Part shown: positions 19,381 through 29,159 of the stretch, in pieces
Numbering within the stretch: position 1 is the stretch's first letter
Layout: each line of letters begins with the position of its first letter
NCBI RefSeq assembly: GCF_000153405.2
Contig: NC_020802.1
Span: 1,507,883 to 1,571,882, forward strand
From: Psychromonas sp. CNPT3
Lineage (GTDB): Bacteria; Pseudomonadota; Gammaproteobacteria; Enterobacterales; Psychromonadaceae
Direction of reading: 5' to 3'
Length of the DNA: 64,000 nucleotides
Translations under genes and position numbers: made by a program
The notes under the pieces: model-generated
Databases searched by the model: none
The model's input: the letters and a program-made list of their open reading frames with translations, nothing else
Told to the model about the DNA's origin: nothing

Positions 19381-19469
19381 GGTAACTTTAAATATAAGTT
19401 ATATTGGAGGTTTTGCGCTTGTCAGTGATAAGTTTTTTAGATAGGCGCATTTAAAATGGGGGTATGTTA

Positions 19470-19630
19470 ATACCAAAGGAACTAAAAAGGTTACCCATCT
19501 TGCTTGTTGAAATTATCCCACCCGGCGTTGTGAGTTTTGAAGTGAGAACAACTACCTCCTACAACTCACACCTTGCTAGTGTTTATTTTTCCTTCGCAAT
19601 ACATGAAAACTTAATTAATTCCTTTGGTAT
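19470..19630. repeat. MITE-like repeat, copy 1
   Basis: 161 bp beginning ATACCAAAGGAA and ending TTCCTTTGGTAT, a perfect 12-bp terminal inverted repeat. It has no real coding frame. It is nearly identical over its length to 27466-27625, and a shorter relative lies at 30561-30650. It lies in the napF-moaA gap. The target duplication is not obvious; a TA is possible. Confidence 0.85.
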
Positions 19631-19929
19631 AACTAAAATTATCAGTGTATATGCCACGGGTGTGGGAAAATACATACTATCGTTATGTTACTTCAAGGTT
19701 TTTTTTGCGCTGGCGAAGAGAGTAATTAAAGGCACAACCCGTGTTAAGGGTTATTTCCTTTCATCTGTTACTACGTAGAAGGTGTATTCAAACTGGCTCG
19801 CCACAGGGCAAGCCAATTGAACGTATCGGTGCAATGGCATGTTGCGCTAAAACGTCAATGCACAATCACTGTTTTCAAATTTAGGCGCAGAAGCTAAACA
19901 CAATGAGGTCTTAAGTCTCATGGCAATCA
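19631..19929. other. Gap between MITE copy 1 and moaA
   Basis: About 300 bp downstream of moaA and upstream of the nap promoter region. I see short open stretches on the minus strand (for example MRLKTSLCLASAPKFE from about 19920) that might be remnants, but no recognisable gene, RNA or strong terminator. Confidence 0.4.
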
Positions 19930-20913
19930 TTAGCCGCCAATAGAGGCAAGATGAGGCGTGCCTCCGGTTATCCCTTGTTGTAAATAATGGCTTATCTTTT
20001 TATCTTTAAGCGCATTACTAATGCGTTGTTTTAATGCTTCTTTATCGCAACTATTACCTAAAAGGTCGCGTAAATCCACCCCTTCTTCGCCAAATAAACA
20101 AAGATGCAAACGCCCAGTAGAGGAAACGCGTAAGCGATTACAACTTTTACAAAAATCTTTGCTATAAGGCATGATCAAACCAATTTCACCCTCATATTCA
20201 GGGTGCTTAAATACTTGGGCGGGGCCATCGTGACTTAAAGGCTGTTTTTGTTGCCACCCTTCTGCCAATAATCGCGCCTTTATTGATTCACCCGACAAAT
20301 GATATTTATTAAAAAACGCATCATTATCATCTGTTTGCATTAACTCAATGAAGCGCAATTGAATTTTCTCTGTTTTTATCCAATTTAAAAATAAAGCCAG
20401 ATCATTATCATTAACGCCCTTCATTAACACACTGTTCACTTTAACTTGTGCATAACCCGCTTTGAGACTTGCTTGTACGCCACGCATCACTTTTTGAAAT
20501 ATATTCTTGCCGGTGATCAAGTGAAAAGTATTGGCATCTAAGCTATCGACACTGATATTTATGGCAGACAATCCTGCATCAAACCAATCTTTAGCTTGTT
20601 TTTCAAGTTGAAACCCATTCGTCGTTGTCGCTACTTTTTCAATACCATCGACGCTTGCTACCGAAGCAATTATCTGCGTAAAATCTTTACGTAGACTAGG
20701 CTCCCCGCCTGTAATGCGGACTTTTTTTGTGCCGAGTTCAGCAAAGGCAATCACTAAATTGTTAATCTCTTGATGACTTAAAAACGATTTTTGATGACTA
20801 CGTTGATAACCATCAGGCAAACAATAATTGCATTTGAAATTACATTCATCGGTGATCGATAAGCGTAAGTATTCAAACTTTCGTTCAAAATTATCAATAA
20901 GTTGTTGTTGCAT
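19930..20913 (-). CDS. moaA: MoaA, GTP 3',8-cyclase (radical SAM)
   Basis: 327 residues. The radical-SAM cluster motif CNFKCNYC is at residues 24-31. The second 4Fe-4S site is CKSCNRLRVSSTGRLHLC(L)FG near residue 260, and the C-terminus ends in the essential Gly-Gly (LASIGG). It makes the first pterin intermediate with MoaC. It stands apart from the other moa genes and is divergent from narQ. I searched its 190-bp leader for a Moco-riboswitch-like fold and could not support one. Confidence 0.97.
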   Translation of the reverse strand: MQQQLIDNFERKFEYLRLSITDECNFKCNYCLPDGYQRSHQKSFLSHQEINNLVIAFAELGTKKVRITGGEPSLRKDFTQIIASVASVDGIEKVATTTNGFQLEKQAKDWFDAGLSAINISVDSLDANTFHLITGKNIFQKVMRGVQASLKAGYAQVKVNSVLMKGVNDNDLALFLNWIKTEKIQLRFIELMQTDDNDAFFNKYHLSGESIKARLLAEGWQQKQPLSHDGPAQVFKHPEYEGEIGLIMPYSKDFCKSCNRLRVSSTGRLHLCLFGEEGVDLRDLLGNSCDKEALKQRISNALKDKKISHYLQQGITGGTPHLASIGG

Positions 20914-21103
20914 TTAAGTTCCTTTAAAAAGAGGGAATAATGAATTAATCCCTTCCCTCATCATAGATCTAGGACCAATTGTATTTGAGGATCCCTTGAT
21001 CTCTTCTATTTACTGATATTAGTGTACAGATCATATTAATTTCATACCACTAATGTAGCAATTATGTTACATTATTATAATTTTTGCATATGCTCTTATA
21101 GCC

Positions 21104-22816
21104 ATGAAAATTAATCTACTATTTCGTTCTCATTCAATAACAAAAGTTATCTCAAACAGCTGTTTGGTGATCCTTCTTATCTCTGTTGTACACCTATTGG
21201 CGACTTTTAGTACGTTTGACAGTCACATTGCAGATACACGCAGTATCAGCAAGTTAGGTGAGTTTAAAATAAATACGTTTAAACTGCTCTATGCCTTACA
21301 AAACGATCCTGAAAAAACGCCGTTATTACTGGCCGAGATTGAAAATACAATCCGCCCGGCTAAACTATTAAAAAGTTCGTGGTTTAATACGCACTCTTTA
21401 AATGAAAATAGTGCACTATTACTTGCACGTTGGCAAAGCATCGAAGAAGCCTTTGCGCAGAATGACGTGGCAGGTGCACACGTAAAATTACTGTATTTCA
21501 TAAAATCCATCAATAGAGTCATCGATCAATATCAAACGCTCGCAGATCAAAAAATGACCTTGGTACATCTCGCTGAATTCATCGCTTTTATGCTGCTTGC
21601 TTGCACTGGCTTATTTCTTTATTTTTATTCTAAAAACTATATTTCAGAGCCCATCAACCAATTGGCCAAAAACGTAGAAAGTATAAAAAAACACCAATAT
21701 GATGTTAATTTTCCTCATTATAAAAATGAATTTGGCATATTAGCACAAGGTATGCGCGATATGTATGCTGAAATACAGCAACTAATATCACAAATGAAAA
21801 CGCAAGTGCACCAAAAAACTCAAGAGCTAGAAAATGCAAACCAAACGATTGCTTTTTTACTTTCTATTTCACAGCAACTTGGTTCGGTTAAATTAACCTC
21901 TCCGGTGTTATATGACGCCCTTAATGCACTGGTAAAACAAGCGAATTTGAAAAGAGTCTGCATTGAATTAAACAATGGTACGTTTATTCAAAGTAAGTCT
22001 GGCTGTTCAGGCATAAATTGTCGCAATTCACGCTTCCCGATTGTCATTAATGGCAAACCCTATGGATTTTTAAACTACTATAGTGAAAATGAAAGTCCGG
22101 AACAACGCGCCCTCATTGAAAGCTTTAGTGTGCTGATTGCGCGAGCATTATGCCAGCAAGAAAATGTACAACAAACACAAAAAATACTGATCATGGAAGA
22201 GCGTAATATTATCGCACGTGAATTACATGACTCCATTGCCCAATCACTTTCATTTTTGAAAATACAATGCACTGTATTACATCAACAAGTACATCAAAAA
22301 GAGCAACAAAAAGCATTGCAAAGTATTCATCATATCGATGAAGCTATCAGTGATGCTTATGCGCAGCTACGCTCTTTACTTTCAACGTTTCGTCTCACTG
22401 CTACTCATTCTAATTTTAAAGAGGCGGTGCAAATGTTGATAAGCACCTTACAGAAACAAACCAGCGCGCAGATCACCCTAAAAGAATTCTCAACGCATTT
22501 TTACAGTGCTGCCAATCAGCAAATTCATTTGTTACAAATTGTGCGAGAAGCTATTATTAATGCAATCAAACACGCTGATTGCCAACATATTGATGTGTCA
22601 TGTCTTCTCACCCCCGATAATAATATTTGGATAAGTATTATTGATGACGGTAAAGGCATCACAAATACCAGCGCCATCGAAAACCATTACGGCATTTCTA
22701 TTATGGAGCAACGTAGCGATGAAATTGGGGCTACATTTTCGATATTGCCATTAGCCAGTGGTACGGAGGTGAAACTTATTTTCCCTTATAAAAAACAACA
22801 CACTTACAAGGAATAA
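21104..22816 (+). CDS. narQ: NarQ/NarX-type nitrate-nitrite sensor histidine kinase
   Basis: 570 residues. TM1 about 13-33, a periplasmic four-helix sensor domain, TM2 about 158-178, HAMP, a central region and a HisKA_3 kinase with ARELHDSIAQSLSF (phosphorylated His near 375). The ATPase has REAIINAIKHA and IIDDGKGI. The P-box equivalent in the periplasmic part reads ISKLGEFKINTFKLL, aligning with the NarX/NarQ block but with Lys at the nitrate-binding Arg and Ile at the next Met. It is followed two bases later by the response-regulator gene. Choice of NarQ over NarX rests on pairing with a NarP-type regulator and nap. Confidence 0.88.
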   Translation: MKINLLFRSHSITKVISNSCLVILLISVVHLLATFSTFDSHIADTRSISKLGEFKINTFKLLYALQNDPEKTPLLLAEIENTIRPAKLLKSSWFNTHSLNENSALLLARWQSIEEAFAQNDVAGAHVKLLYFIKSINRVIDQYQTLADQKMTLVHLAEFIAFMLLACTGLFLYFYSKNYISEPINQLAKNVESIKKHQYDVNFPHYKNEFGILAQGMRDMYAEIQQLISQMKTQVHQKTQELENANQTIAFLLSISQQLGSVKLTSPVLYDALNALVKQANLKRVCIELNNGTFIQSKSGCSGINCRNSRFPIVINGKPYGFLNYYSENESPEQRALIESFSVLIARALCQQENVQQTQKILIMEERNIIARELHDSIAQSLSFLKIQCTVLHQQVHQKEQQKALQSIHHIDEAISDAYAQLRSLLSTFRLTATHSNFKEAVQMLISTLQKQTSAQITLKEFSTHFYSAANQQIHLLQIVREAIINAIKHADCQHIDVSCLLTPDNNIWISIIDDGKGITNTSAIENHYGISIMEQRSDEIGATFSILPLASGTEVKLIFPYKKQHTYKE

Positions 22817-22818
22817 AA

Positions 22819-23454
22819 ATGTCGAATGCTATACGCGTCATGATCATTGATGATCACCCTTTAATGCGTAAAGGGATAGCGCAATTGCTTAGTTTAGATA
22901 GTAAATTTGAAATCGTTGTCGAGGCAAAAAGTGGTGAAGAAGGCCTAGAATTTGCAAACCAATATCAGCTAGATCTCATCTTACTCGATTTTAATATGCA
23001 AGGGATATCCGGGCTTGAAACGCTGAAAAGATTACGTAGTCAGGGCCATTTAACTAAAATCATCATTTTAACCGTCTCAGATAATAAGCAAGATGTGATT
23101 GCCATGATAAATCATGGTGCTAACGGTTATTTCTTAAAAGATTCAGATGCCAGTTTATTACTCTCCAATATTAATAAAGTATTGGCCGGCGAACTGGTAC
23201 TCAGTGATGACTTAATTAAATATCTTAATGATCTCGATGAAGAAGATAATATTCGTGAAAAATTAAACAACCTCACTAAACGCGAAAGACAGATTTTACA
23301 AGAGATTGCAAAAGGGCAAAGTAATAAAGAGATATCAATAAACTTACACATTTCAGAAGGTACCGTAAAAGTACATGTTAAAAGTTTATTAAAAAAATTA
23401 CAGGCAAAATCACGTGTTGAAGCAGCGATTGTTTATTTACAACAACCTAAATAA
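22819..23454 (+). CDS. narP: NarP/NarL-type response regulator
   Basis: 211 residues. Receiver domain with IIDDHPL and phosphoacceptor Asp in LILLDFNM (about residue 59), and Lys in GYFLKDSD. The C-terminal LuxR-type helix-turn-helix reads LTKRERQILQEIAKGQSNKEI (split: LTKRERQ and GQSNKEIS) and SEGTVKVHVKSLLKKL. It is the target of NarQ and should control nap in response to nitrate. Confidence 0.9.
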   Translation: MSNAIRVMIIDDHPLMRKGIAQLLSLDSKFEIVVEAKSGEEGLEFANQYQLDLILLDFNMQGISGLETLKRLRSQGHLTKIIILTVSDNKQDVIAMINHGANGYFLKDSDASLLLSNINKVLAGELVLSDDLIKYLNDLDEEDNIREKLNNLTKRERQILQEIAKGQSNKEISINLHISEGTVKVHVKSLLKKLQAKSRVEAAIVYLQQPK

Positions 23455-23527
23455 AAAGCATATACGATGATCCGCCTATAGAAATTTGCTAAAATAATAA
23501 ATTCGTTTATCTCAGTGGCCTACTTTT

Positions 23528-25591
23528 ATGCTTTCAGACTCTTTAAAAAAACAGATCCGTCATAATTATGAGAAGATAACTCAAGCATTACCTAACTTTC
23601 AAAAACGGCAGGCGCAAAATTTTCTGATAGCCGAAATAGCAAAAGTATTGGCGGGTGAATACGATAAATCTCGACGTATTCTGGTTGCTGAAGCGGGTAC
23701 AGGTATTGGTAAATCACTCGCATATATCTTAGCGGCCCTGCCAGTCGCTCAAAAAATGAAAAAAAAGTTGATCATCTCTACGGCAACGATTGCACTGCAA
23801 GAGCAATTAATGCATAAAGATTTACCTTTTTTTCTACGTCACAGCGATTATAAATTTGCATTTACATTGGCTAAAGGCAGACAACGTTATTGTTGTGAGC
23901 ATAAGTTATTTACAGCGCAACAAGAAGATGCTCAACAAGCCATGTTTACCGAAAAGCCACACAGTGGCGATATGCATTTATTAAAAAAATTAAATGCAGC
24001 TTATCTTGCGGGTAAATGGCATGGCGATAGAGACAGTTGGCCGGAGCAGATCCCAAATCGTATTTGGCAAAATATTGTTGCCGATAAATTTAGCTGTAAA
24101 CGCGCCCTCTCTCAACATCGACAATGTCCTTTCCACCGAGCGCGTGATGCGGTCAATAAAGCCGATGTGATCATTGTTAATCATGCCCTTTTACTCGCAG
24201 ATCTTGAGCTTGGTGGGGGTATTATTTTACCTGAGCCCGAGCATTGCTTCTATATCTTAGATGAAGCGCATCATCTGCCTAAAATATCGCGTGATTTCTC
24301 AAGCGCGCAGGTCAATATTAAAAACAGTATTGATAATTTAAAGAAAACAAAATCACTCAAACAACATATTGATCGCCTTGTTAAACGCCAAACGGTCATA
24401 GGCCCCGGTTTAAATTTACTGGAAAGTGCCGTTGATTTAGAAGCACACTTAAAAGAAACCCAACAATTTTTTAAAATCAATCCTCAATTTCTCGGTGACA
24501 CCAATCAATATCGATTTCCGCTTGGCGAGTTACCAGAGCCTTTATTAGATCTCATCTTAAACTTAAAAGAAGCCTCGAAGAAATGTTTAAGCGCGCTTAG
24601 AAAACTCTCTAATATTATTGATGAAGAGGTAAAAGATGACAACATTAAGCATTCAGAGGTCGAGCCTTTACTCATTGATATAGGCTCGTTCATACAACGC
24701 ATCGAAAACATGAATAGTTTATGGCATATGTTAACCAAAGCGCGCAATGAAAAATATGCACCGATGGCGGCTTGGGTTGAAATAGAAAATGAGGAGATCT
24801 CTTTGCAAGCATCACCTCTAGAAGTCGGCGCTATTTTAGAACATATTTTTTGGTCTCAGGCCAGTGCTGTGATCTTGTGCTCAGCGACGTTAACCAGTTT
24901 AAATAGCTTTGCCTATTTTCAACGTCAAAGTGGCTTACGTGATGATGATGGCACACAATTCTTACGTTTAAAGTCCCCTTTTGATTATGAGAAGATCCCT
25001 TTAGTCATTGCCGATATGCAATATGATCCGACGCAGAAAAATTTTGATAGTGAATTGGTAGACAAAATAGATAATGCGATCATAGATAAAGAAGCGCATT
25101 TAGTGCTTTTTTCCTCTTATTGGCAAATGAATTTAGTTGCTCAAAAACTGCAGAAAAAATATAAATCAGCATTACTCGTACAAGGTGAATTATCTCGACG
25201 TTTATTAATAGAAACCCATAAGAAACGTTGCGACAAAGGCTTAACCAGTATCTTATTTGGCACTGCAAGTCTCTCTGAAGGCTTAGATTTACCAGGGCAC
25301 TACTTAACTAATTTAATGATCACAAAACTGCCCTTTGCCGTGCCAAACTCACCCGTCGAAGAAGCACATTCTGAATGGATCCAATCGAAAGGAGGCAATC
25401 CCTTTATGCAATTGTCCGTCCCCGAAACCAGTAAAAAACTCATTCAGTCTTGTGGACGCTTAATTCGTAATGAAGCCGACACAGGAAAAATAATTATTTT
25501 TGATAAGCGCGTAAAAACAAAACGTTATGGCAAAGGTTTGTTAGATGCTTTGCCTCCCTTTAATATTCAATTTGAGGTAAAACATGACTGA
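23528..25591 (+). CDS. dinG: DinG-family ATP-dependent DNA helicase
   Basis: 687 residues. Walker A AEAGTGIGKSLAYIL near residue 57, DEAHH box near 245 and the C-terminal helicase motif SCGRLIRNEADTGKI. Four cysteines between motifs I and II (CCEHKLF ... CKRALSQHRQCPFH) fit the XPD/DinG 4Fe-4S domain. It unwinds R-loops, D-loops and G-quadruplexes. Its 3' end overlaps the next gene by 8 bases. Confidence 0.93.
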   Translation: MLSDSLKKQIRHNYEKITQALPNFQKRQAQNFLIAEIAKVLAGEYDKSRRILVAEAGTGIGKSLAYILAALPVAQKMKKKLIISTATIALQEQLMHKDLPFFLRHSDYKFAFTLAKGRQRYCCEHKLFTAQQEDAQQAMFTEKPHSGDMHLLKKLNAAYLAGKWHGDRDSWPEQIPNRIWQNIVADKFSCKRALSQHRQCPFHRARDAVNKADVIIVNHALLLADLELGGGIILPEPEHCFYILDEAHHLPKISRDFSSAQVNIKNSIDNLKKTKSLKQHIDRLVKRQTVIGPGLNLLESAVDLEAHLKETQQFFKINPQFLGDTNQYRFPLGELPEPLLDLILNLKEASKKCLSALRKLSNIIDEEVKDDNIKHSEVEPLLIDIGSFIQRIENMNSLWHMLTKARNEKYAPMAAWVEIENEEISLQASPLEVGAILEHIFWSQASAVILCSATLTSLNSFAYFQRQSGLRDDDGTQFLRLKSPFDYEKIPLVIADMQYDPTQKNFDSELVDKIDNAIIDKEAHLVLFSSYWQMNLVAQKLQKKYKSALLVQGELSRRLLIETHKKRCDKGLTSILFGTASLSEGLDLPGHYLTNLMITKLPFAVPNSPVEEAHSEWIQSKGGNPFMQLSVPETSKKLIQSCGRLIRNEADTGKIIIFDKRVKTKRYGKGLLDALPPFNIQFEVKHD

Positions 25592-26363
25592 ATTACTCCT
25601 TGATCCTAGTAACCTCTTCTTATTAGCCTCGGTCGGTTTATTGGCAGGTTTTATTGATGCTATCGTTGGCGGTGGCGGGCTCCTTACCGTTCCCACATTA
25701 CTCAGCTTAGGCTTATCACCCCATTTAACCTTAGGCACCAATAAACTGGCAGCCTCTTTTGGCTCAGCGACAGCCGCCTTTACTTATTTTAAAAAGAACT
25801 TATTTGATCCCGTTTTTTGGAAACATAGTTTCTATAGCTCATTAATTGGCGCATTAGCCGGCACGTTAGTTATTAATGCCATAGAGGCGCCTTGGTTAGA
25901 TAAGTTTTTACCAGTGCTGATTTTTTGTGTGGCGTTATATACCTTATTCAATCGTTTACATGATATCGATAATCAAACGTTACCCGCAATAACACCCGAC
26001 TTTAAATTTAAGCAAAAATGCCAAGCCTTTATTCTCGGCTTTTATGATGGTGTATCAGGCCCTGGTACCGGGGCTTTTTGGGTGATATCAAGTATGCGCC
26101 TTTATCAACTTAACATTTTATTAGCCAGTGGTTTGGCTAAAGCGATGAACTTTACCAGTAACATTACTGCATTATGTGTTTTCATCTACTTTGGGCAGGT
26201 CAACTGGATCATTGGTTTAACGATGGGGGGCTGTATCATGATTGGCTCTTATATTGGCGCACATTCCGCCATTCGTTTTGGGGGGAAATTCATACGCCCT
26301 ATTTTCATCTGCGTCGTGTTGATAATGTCTCTTAAATTAGGATATAACGCATGGCTAGCATAA
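25584..26363 (+). CDS. TSUP family (TauE/SafE/YfcA-like) membrane permease
   Basis: 259 residues with about eight hydrophobic helices. Both TSUP signature repeats are present: GLLAGFIDAIVGGGGLLTVP near the N-terminus and LGFYDGVSGPGTGAFW in the middle. Members export sulfite or organosulfur anions; the substrate here is not known. It overlaps dinG at the 5' end and priC at the 3' end. Confidence 0.88.
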   Translation: MTELLLDPSNLFLLASVGLLAGFIDAIVGGGGLLTVPTLLSLGLSPHLTLGTNKLAASFGSATAAFTYFKKNLFDPVFWKHSFYSSLIGALAGTLVINAIEAPWLDKFLPVLIFCVALYTLFNRLHDIDNQTLPAITPDFKFKQKCQAFILGFYDGVSGPGTGAFWVISSMRLYQLNILLASGLAKAMNFTSNITALCVFIYFGQVNWIIGLTMGGCIMIGSYIGAHSAIRFGGKFIRPIFICVVLIMSLKLGYNAWLA

Positions 26364-26920
26364 ATAAAAGTTACCAAACATTACTCAGCCAACTGCAACA
26401 ACAATTATTACAACTTAGCCAGCGCTGTAAGCCTTTAGACGCACACTTGAAACAAACTGAAAATCATTATTTTGCGTTTGAAGTGCATATGTTTAGCAAA
26501 AAAAGTTTAACCTTGATGGGTTACATCAAACAGATACAAACAACCTTAAAAAATCTTAATCTCATTATTAATAAACACTTGCCAGACTCATTGATAAATA
26601 TTGAATGTGAACGTTTTATTGCACAGTATCAGCTGTTACTGCAATTGGTTATTTGTATCGAAAAAGGCGAAGAGAAAAAATTATATCACTCGTATTCAAA
26701 CCCCAAAGAAAAGATTTACCAACAACTCAAAAAACAATATGACTACGAACAGCGTTTATTAAATATGATAGCAGAGCAAGAAGAGAAATTAGCAACCTCC
26801 CCTGCGTTTGACGCACCCGAAATTAGGTATAAAATAGATGCTCTGAAAGTGCGTTACCAAAAATGTAATGCCTTTACCCAAAATTTAGAATTTAAACTTG
26901 AGGCCATGCAAAATGAATAA
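26351..26920 (+). CDS. priC: PriC, primosomal replication protein N''
   Basis: 189 residues, largely helical and rich in Gln and Lys, with the PriC pattern of an RF..E-type helix pair near the C-terminus (IRYKIDALKVRYQKCNAFTQ). PriC reloads the replicative helicase at stalled forks. The assignment is supported by the ybaM-like gene directly after it, the priC-ybaM order known from E. coli. Confidence 0.8.
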   Translation: MASINKSYQTLLSQLQQQLLQLSQRCKPLDAHLKQTENHYFAFEVHMFSKKSLTLMGYIKQIQTTLKNLNLIINKHLPDSLINIECERFIAQYQLLLQLVICIEKGEEKKLYHSYSNPKEKIYQQLKKQYDYEQRLLNMIAEQEEKLATSPAFDAPEIRYKIDALKVRYQKCNAFTQNLEFKLEAMQNE

Positions 26921-27065
26921 AAACGTAAATGAAGCGCCAGAAAGTGTGAAAATCGCAGTCGATATCATTATGCTCTTAGAGCAAAATAAAGTGCCCACGT
27001 TGACGGCTGTTGAAGCACTTGAGATAGCTTTAAATGATTTTAAAAAAAAGCAAACGGCAAGCTAA
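26913..27065 (+). CDS. YbaM-like DUF2496 small protein
   Basis: A 50-residue frame starting ATG 26913, overlapping the priC stop (ATGAATAA). The sequence MNKNVNEAPESVKIAVDIIM then LLEQNKVPTLTAVEALEIAL matches the DUF2496/YbaM pattern (APxxVKxAVDxIxLLE followed by a TxxxALxI helix). Function is unknown. It is easily missed because of its size. Confidence 0.85.
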   Translation: MNKNVNEAPESVKIAVDIIMLLEQNKVPTLTAVEALEIALNDFKKKQTAS

Positions 27066-27147
27066 CAAAGTAGTAGCATCACCCAACGTGTATTGGGTGC
27101 TAACGTGATTGTTTAGAATAGGCTCTATCTATGTCTTGTTGTCTACT

Positions 27148-27420
27148 TTAAAAACATAAAAATTGTTGATGATCGTGATAAGTGATCGCCGTTTTTATGA
27201 TGTTATCAACACGTGCTCGGGGTGGGCCCGTTTCTAACCAATGCAATAATTGCGTGATATTATTTGCATCTCCGTATAACAAGCACTCTACATCACCATT
27301 CTCTAAGTTTTTTGCGTGACCCGTGATAGCGTAACGTAGCGCTTCTTGTTGCGTAAAATAACGAAAACCAACACCTTGTACATGTCCTGATACAATCACT
27401 TTAAAAGCCAGTGTTTTCAT
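27148..27420 (-). CDS. acyP: Acylphosphatase
   Basis: 90 residues, one acylphosphatase domain. VSGHVQGVGFRYFTQQEA holds the catalytic Arg (GFRYF), and GHAKNLENGDVE holds the catalytic Asn. It hydrolyses acyl phosphates. Monocistronic, just upstream of MITE copy 2. Confidence 0.96.
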   Translation of the reverse strand: MKTLAFKVIVSGHVQGVGFRYFTQQEALRYAITGHAKNLENGDVECLLYGDANNITQLLHWLETGPPRARVDNIIKTAITYHDHQQFLCF

Positions 27421-27465
27421 CGCCCTTTATCCTTTGCCGCAAAGATAAGTAAAGAATAGAGCGAA

Positions 27466-27625
27466 ATACCAAAGGAACTAAAAAGGTTACCCGTCTTACT
27501 TGTTAAAATTATGCCTACCTGCGTTGTGAGTTTTGAAGTGATAACAACTATCTCCTGCAACTCACGCCTTGCTAGTTCTAATTTTTCCAACGTAGTACAT
27601 GAAGCTTAATTAATTCCATTGGTAT
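27466..27625. repeat. MITE-like repeat, copy 2
   Basis: 160 bp, ATACCAAAGGAACT...AATTCCATTGGTAT. It matches copy 1 across its length with scattered substitutions, so the two are related by transposition and not by a larger duplication. It lies between the acyP promoter region and the 3' end of cysS. Confidence 0.85.
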
Positions 27626-27650
27626 AATACCCTATTCTTTTATTATCGGC

Positions 27651-29033
27651 TTATTGTTTACGCCACGTGGTGCCGTTAGCGCCATCTTCTAGCACAATAT
27701 TTAATGCACTTAATTGCGCGCGTGCATCATCTGCACTCGCCCAATCTTTATTTGCACGTGCATCGTTACGTTGTTTTATCAGTAACTCTATTTTTTCGAC
27801 TTCGGCGCTACTTTCATCACCTTGTAAGAAATCATCTGCTGATTGATCTAACAAACCTAACACATTACCAAGCGTGCGTAACAACAATGCTAATTCAGGA
27901 GCGCTTTTATCTGCGCTCAGTTTTGCCTTGTTTAAGGCTTTAGCAAGTTCAAATAATACAGCAAGGGCTTCAGGTGTATTAAAGTCATCATCCATCGCTT
28001 TACAAAAGGCTTGATAATGCGAATTATCTTTCGCAATAGGTGCATCACTGATATCGACATCACGAAGCGCGGTATATAAACGCTCAAGACTGGCGCGAGC
28101 TTGTTTTAAATTATCTTCAGAATAGTTCAACTGACTGCGGTAATGGCCTGATATTAGAAAGTAACGTACAGACTCAGCATCATAAGCTTCTAAAACATCT
28201 TTGATGGTGAAGAAATTATTAAGTGATTTTGACATCTTAACTTTATCAACTTGCACCATACCGGAATGCATCCAAGTATTCGCATAGGTCGCATCATGTG
28301 CACAGCAAGATTGCGCAATTTCATTCTCGTGATGCGGGAAGGTAAGATCTGATCCGCCACCGTGTATATCAAAGATAGGGCCTAAATGTTTAAAGCTCAT
28401 TGCCGAACATTCAATATGCCAACCAGGGCGACCTGCCCCCCAAGGCGACTCCCAAGAAGGCTCGTTTTCTTTAGACATTTTCCAAAGCACAAAATCTAAC
28501 GGATCATGTTTACTTTCTTCAACATCAACACGTGCCCCAGCCTGCAGCATATCTAAATTCTGGCCACTTAATTTACCGTAACCGTCAAAACTTGAAACAG
28601 AGAATAAAACATCTCCATTACTCGCAACATAAGCATGTTGTTTTTCGATAAGCGTTTTGATCATCGCAATCACATCAGGCATATGCTCCGTTACACGAGG
28701 CTCTAAATCAGGACGCAATATATTGAGTGCATCAAAGTCGCGATGCATGGCTTTGGTAAAACGCGCCGTCAATGCATCGCATGATTCATTATTTTCGTTC
28801 GCTCGTTTGATGATTTTATCATCGACATCGGTAATATTACGAATAAAGTTTAAATCGTAACCTTTAAAACGTAAATAACGCACAACGCTGTCGAAGGCAA
28901 CAAACGTACGACCATGGCCAATATGGCAATTATCATAAATTGTCACACCACACACATACATACTCACTTTTCCGGCCACTAAGGGGGTGAATTCTTCTTT
29001 TTGTTTTGAGAGTGTGTTATATATTTTTAACAT
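27651..29033 (-). CDS. cysS: Cysteinyl-tRNA synthetase
   Basis: 460 residues. Class I motifs GHIGHGRTF (HIGH) near residue 38 and KMSKSLNNF (KMSKS) near 268. Zinc ligands are the Cys in VCGVTIYD, the Cys in WHIECSAMS, and the His and Glu in [12 protein letters not shown]. It is divergent from ppiB. Confidence 0.98.
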   Translation of the reverse strand: MLKIYNTLSKQKEEFTPLVAGKVSMYVCGVTIYDNCHIGHGRTFVAFDSVVRYLRFKGYDLNFIRNITDVDDKIIKRANENNESCDALTARFTKAMHRDFDALNILRPDLEPRVTEHMPDVIAMIKTLIEKQHAYVASNGDVLFSVSSFDGYGKLSGQNLDMLQAGARVDVEESKHDPLDFVLWKMSKENEPSWESPWGAGRPGWHIECSAMSFKHLGPIFDIHGGGSDLTFPHHENEIAQSCCAHDATYANTWMHSGMVQVDKVKMSKSLNNFFTIKDVLEAYDAESVRYFLISGHYRSQLNYSEDNLKQARASLERLYTALRDVDISDAPIAKDNSHYQAFCKAMDDDFNTPEALAVLFELAKALNKAKLSADKSAPELALLLRTLGNVLGLLDQSADDFLQGDESSAEVEKIELLIKQRNDARANKDWASADDARAQLSALNIVLEDGANGTTWRKQ

Positions 29034-29159
29034 TATGCTTCCAATTTATGATCTTAAAGGCTTATTCTAAAACACTCTGCCGACAAATTCACCCTTTGTA
29101 TTTAATCAAATTCGTTGTTAATGTATGATAGCTTCTTTTTATATCCACAGGATCGACAA

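Noticed and set aside
19464-19778. A 104-codon plus-strand frame
   Set aside because: It runs through MITE copy 1, has no ribosome site, and its stop-free length is chance.
19785-19925. A decayed gene after moaA
   Set aside because: Short open stretches only; no motif or length supports a gene.
20914-21103. Molybdenum-cofactor riboswitch upstream of moaA
   Set aside because: The 190-bp leader is AT-rich and I could not find the paired elements expected of a Moco RNA.
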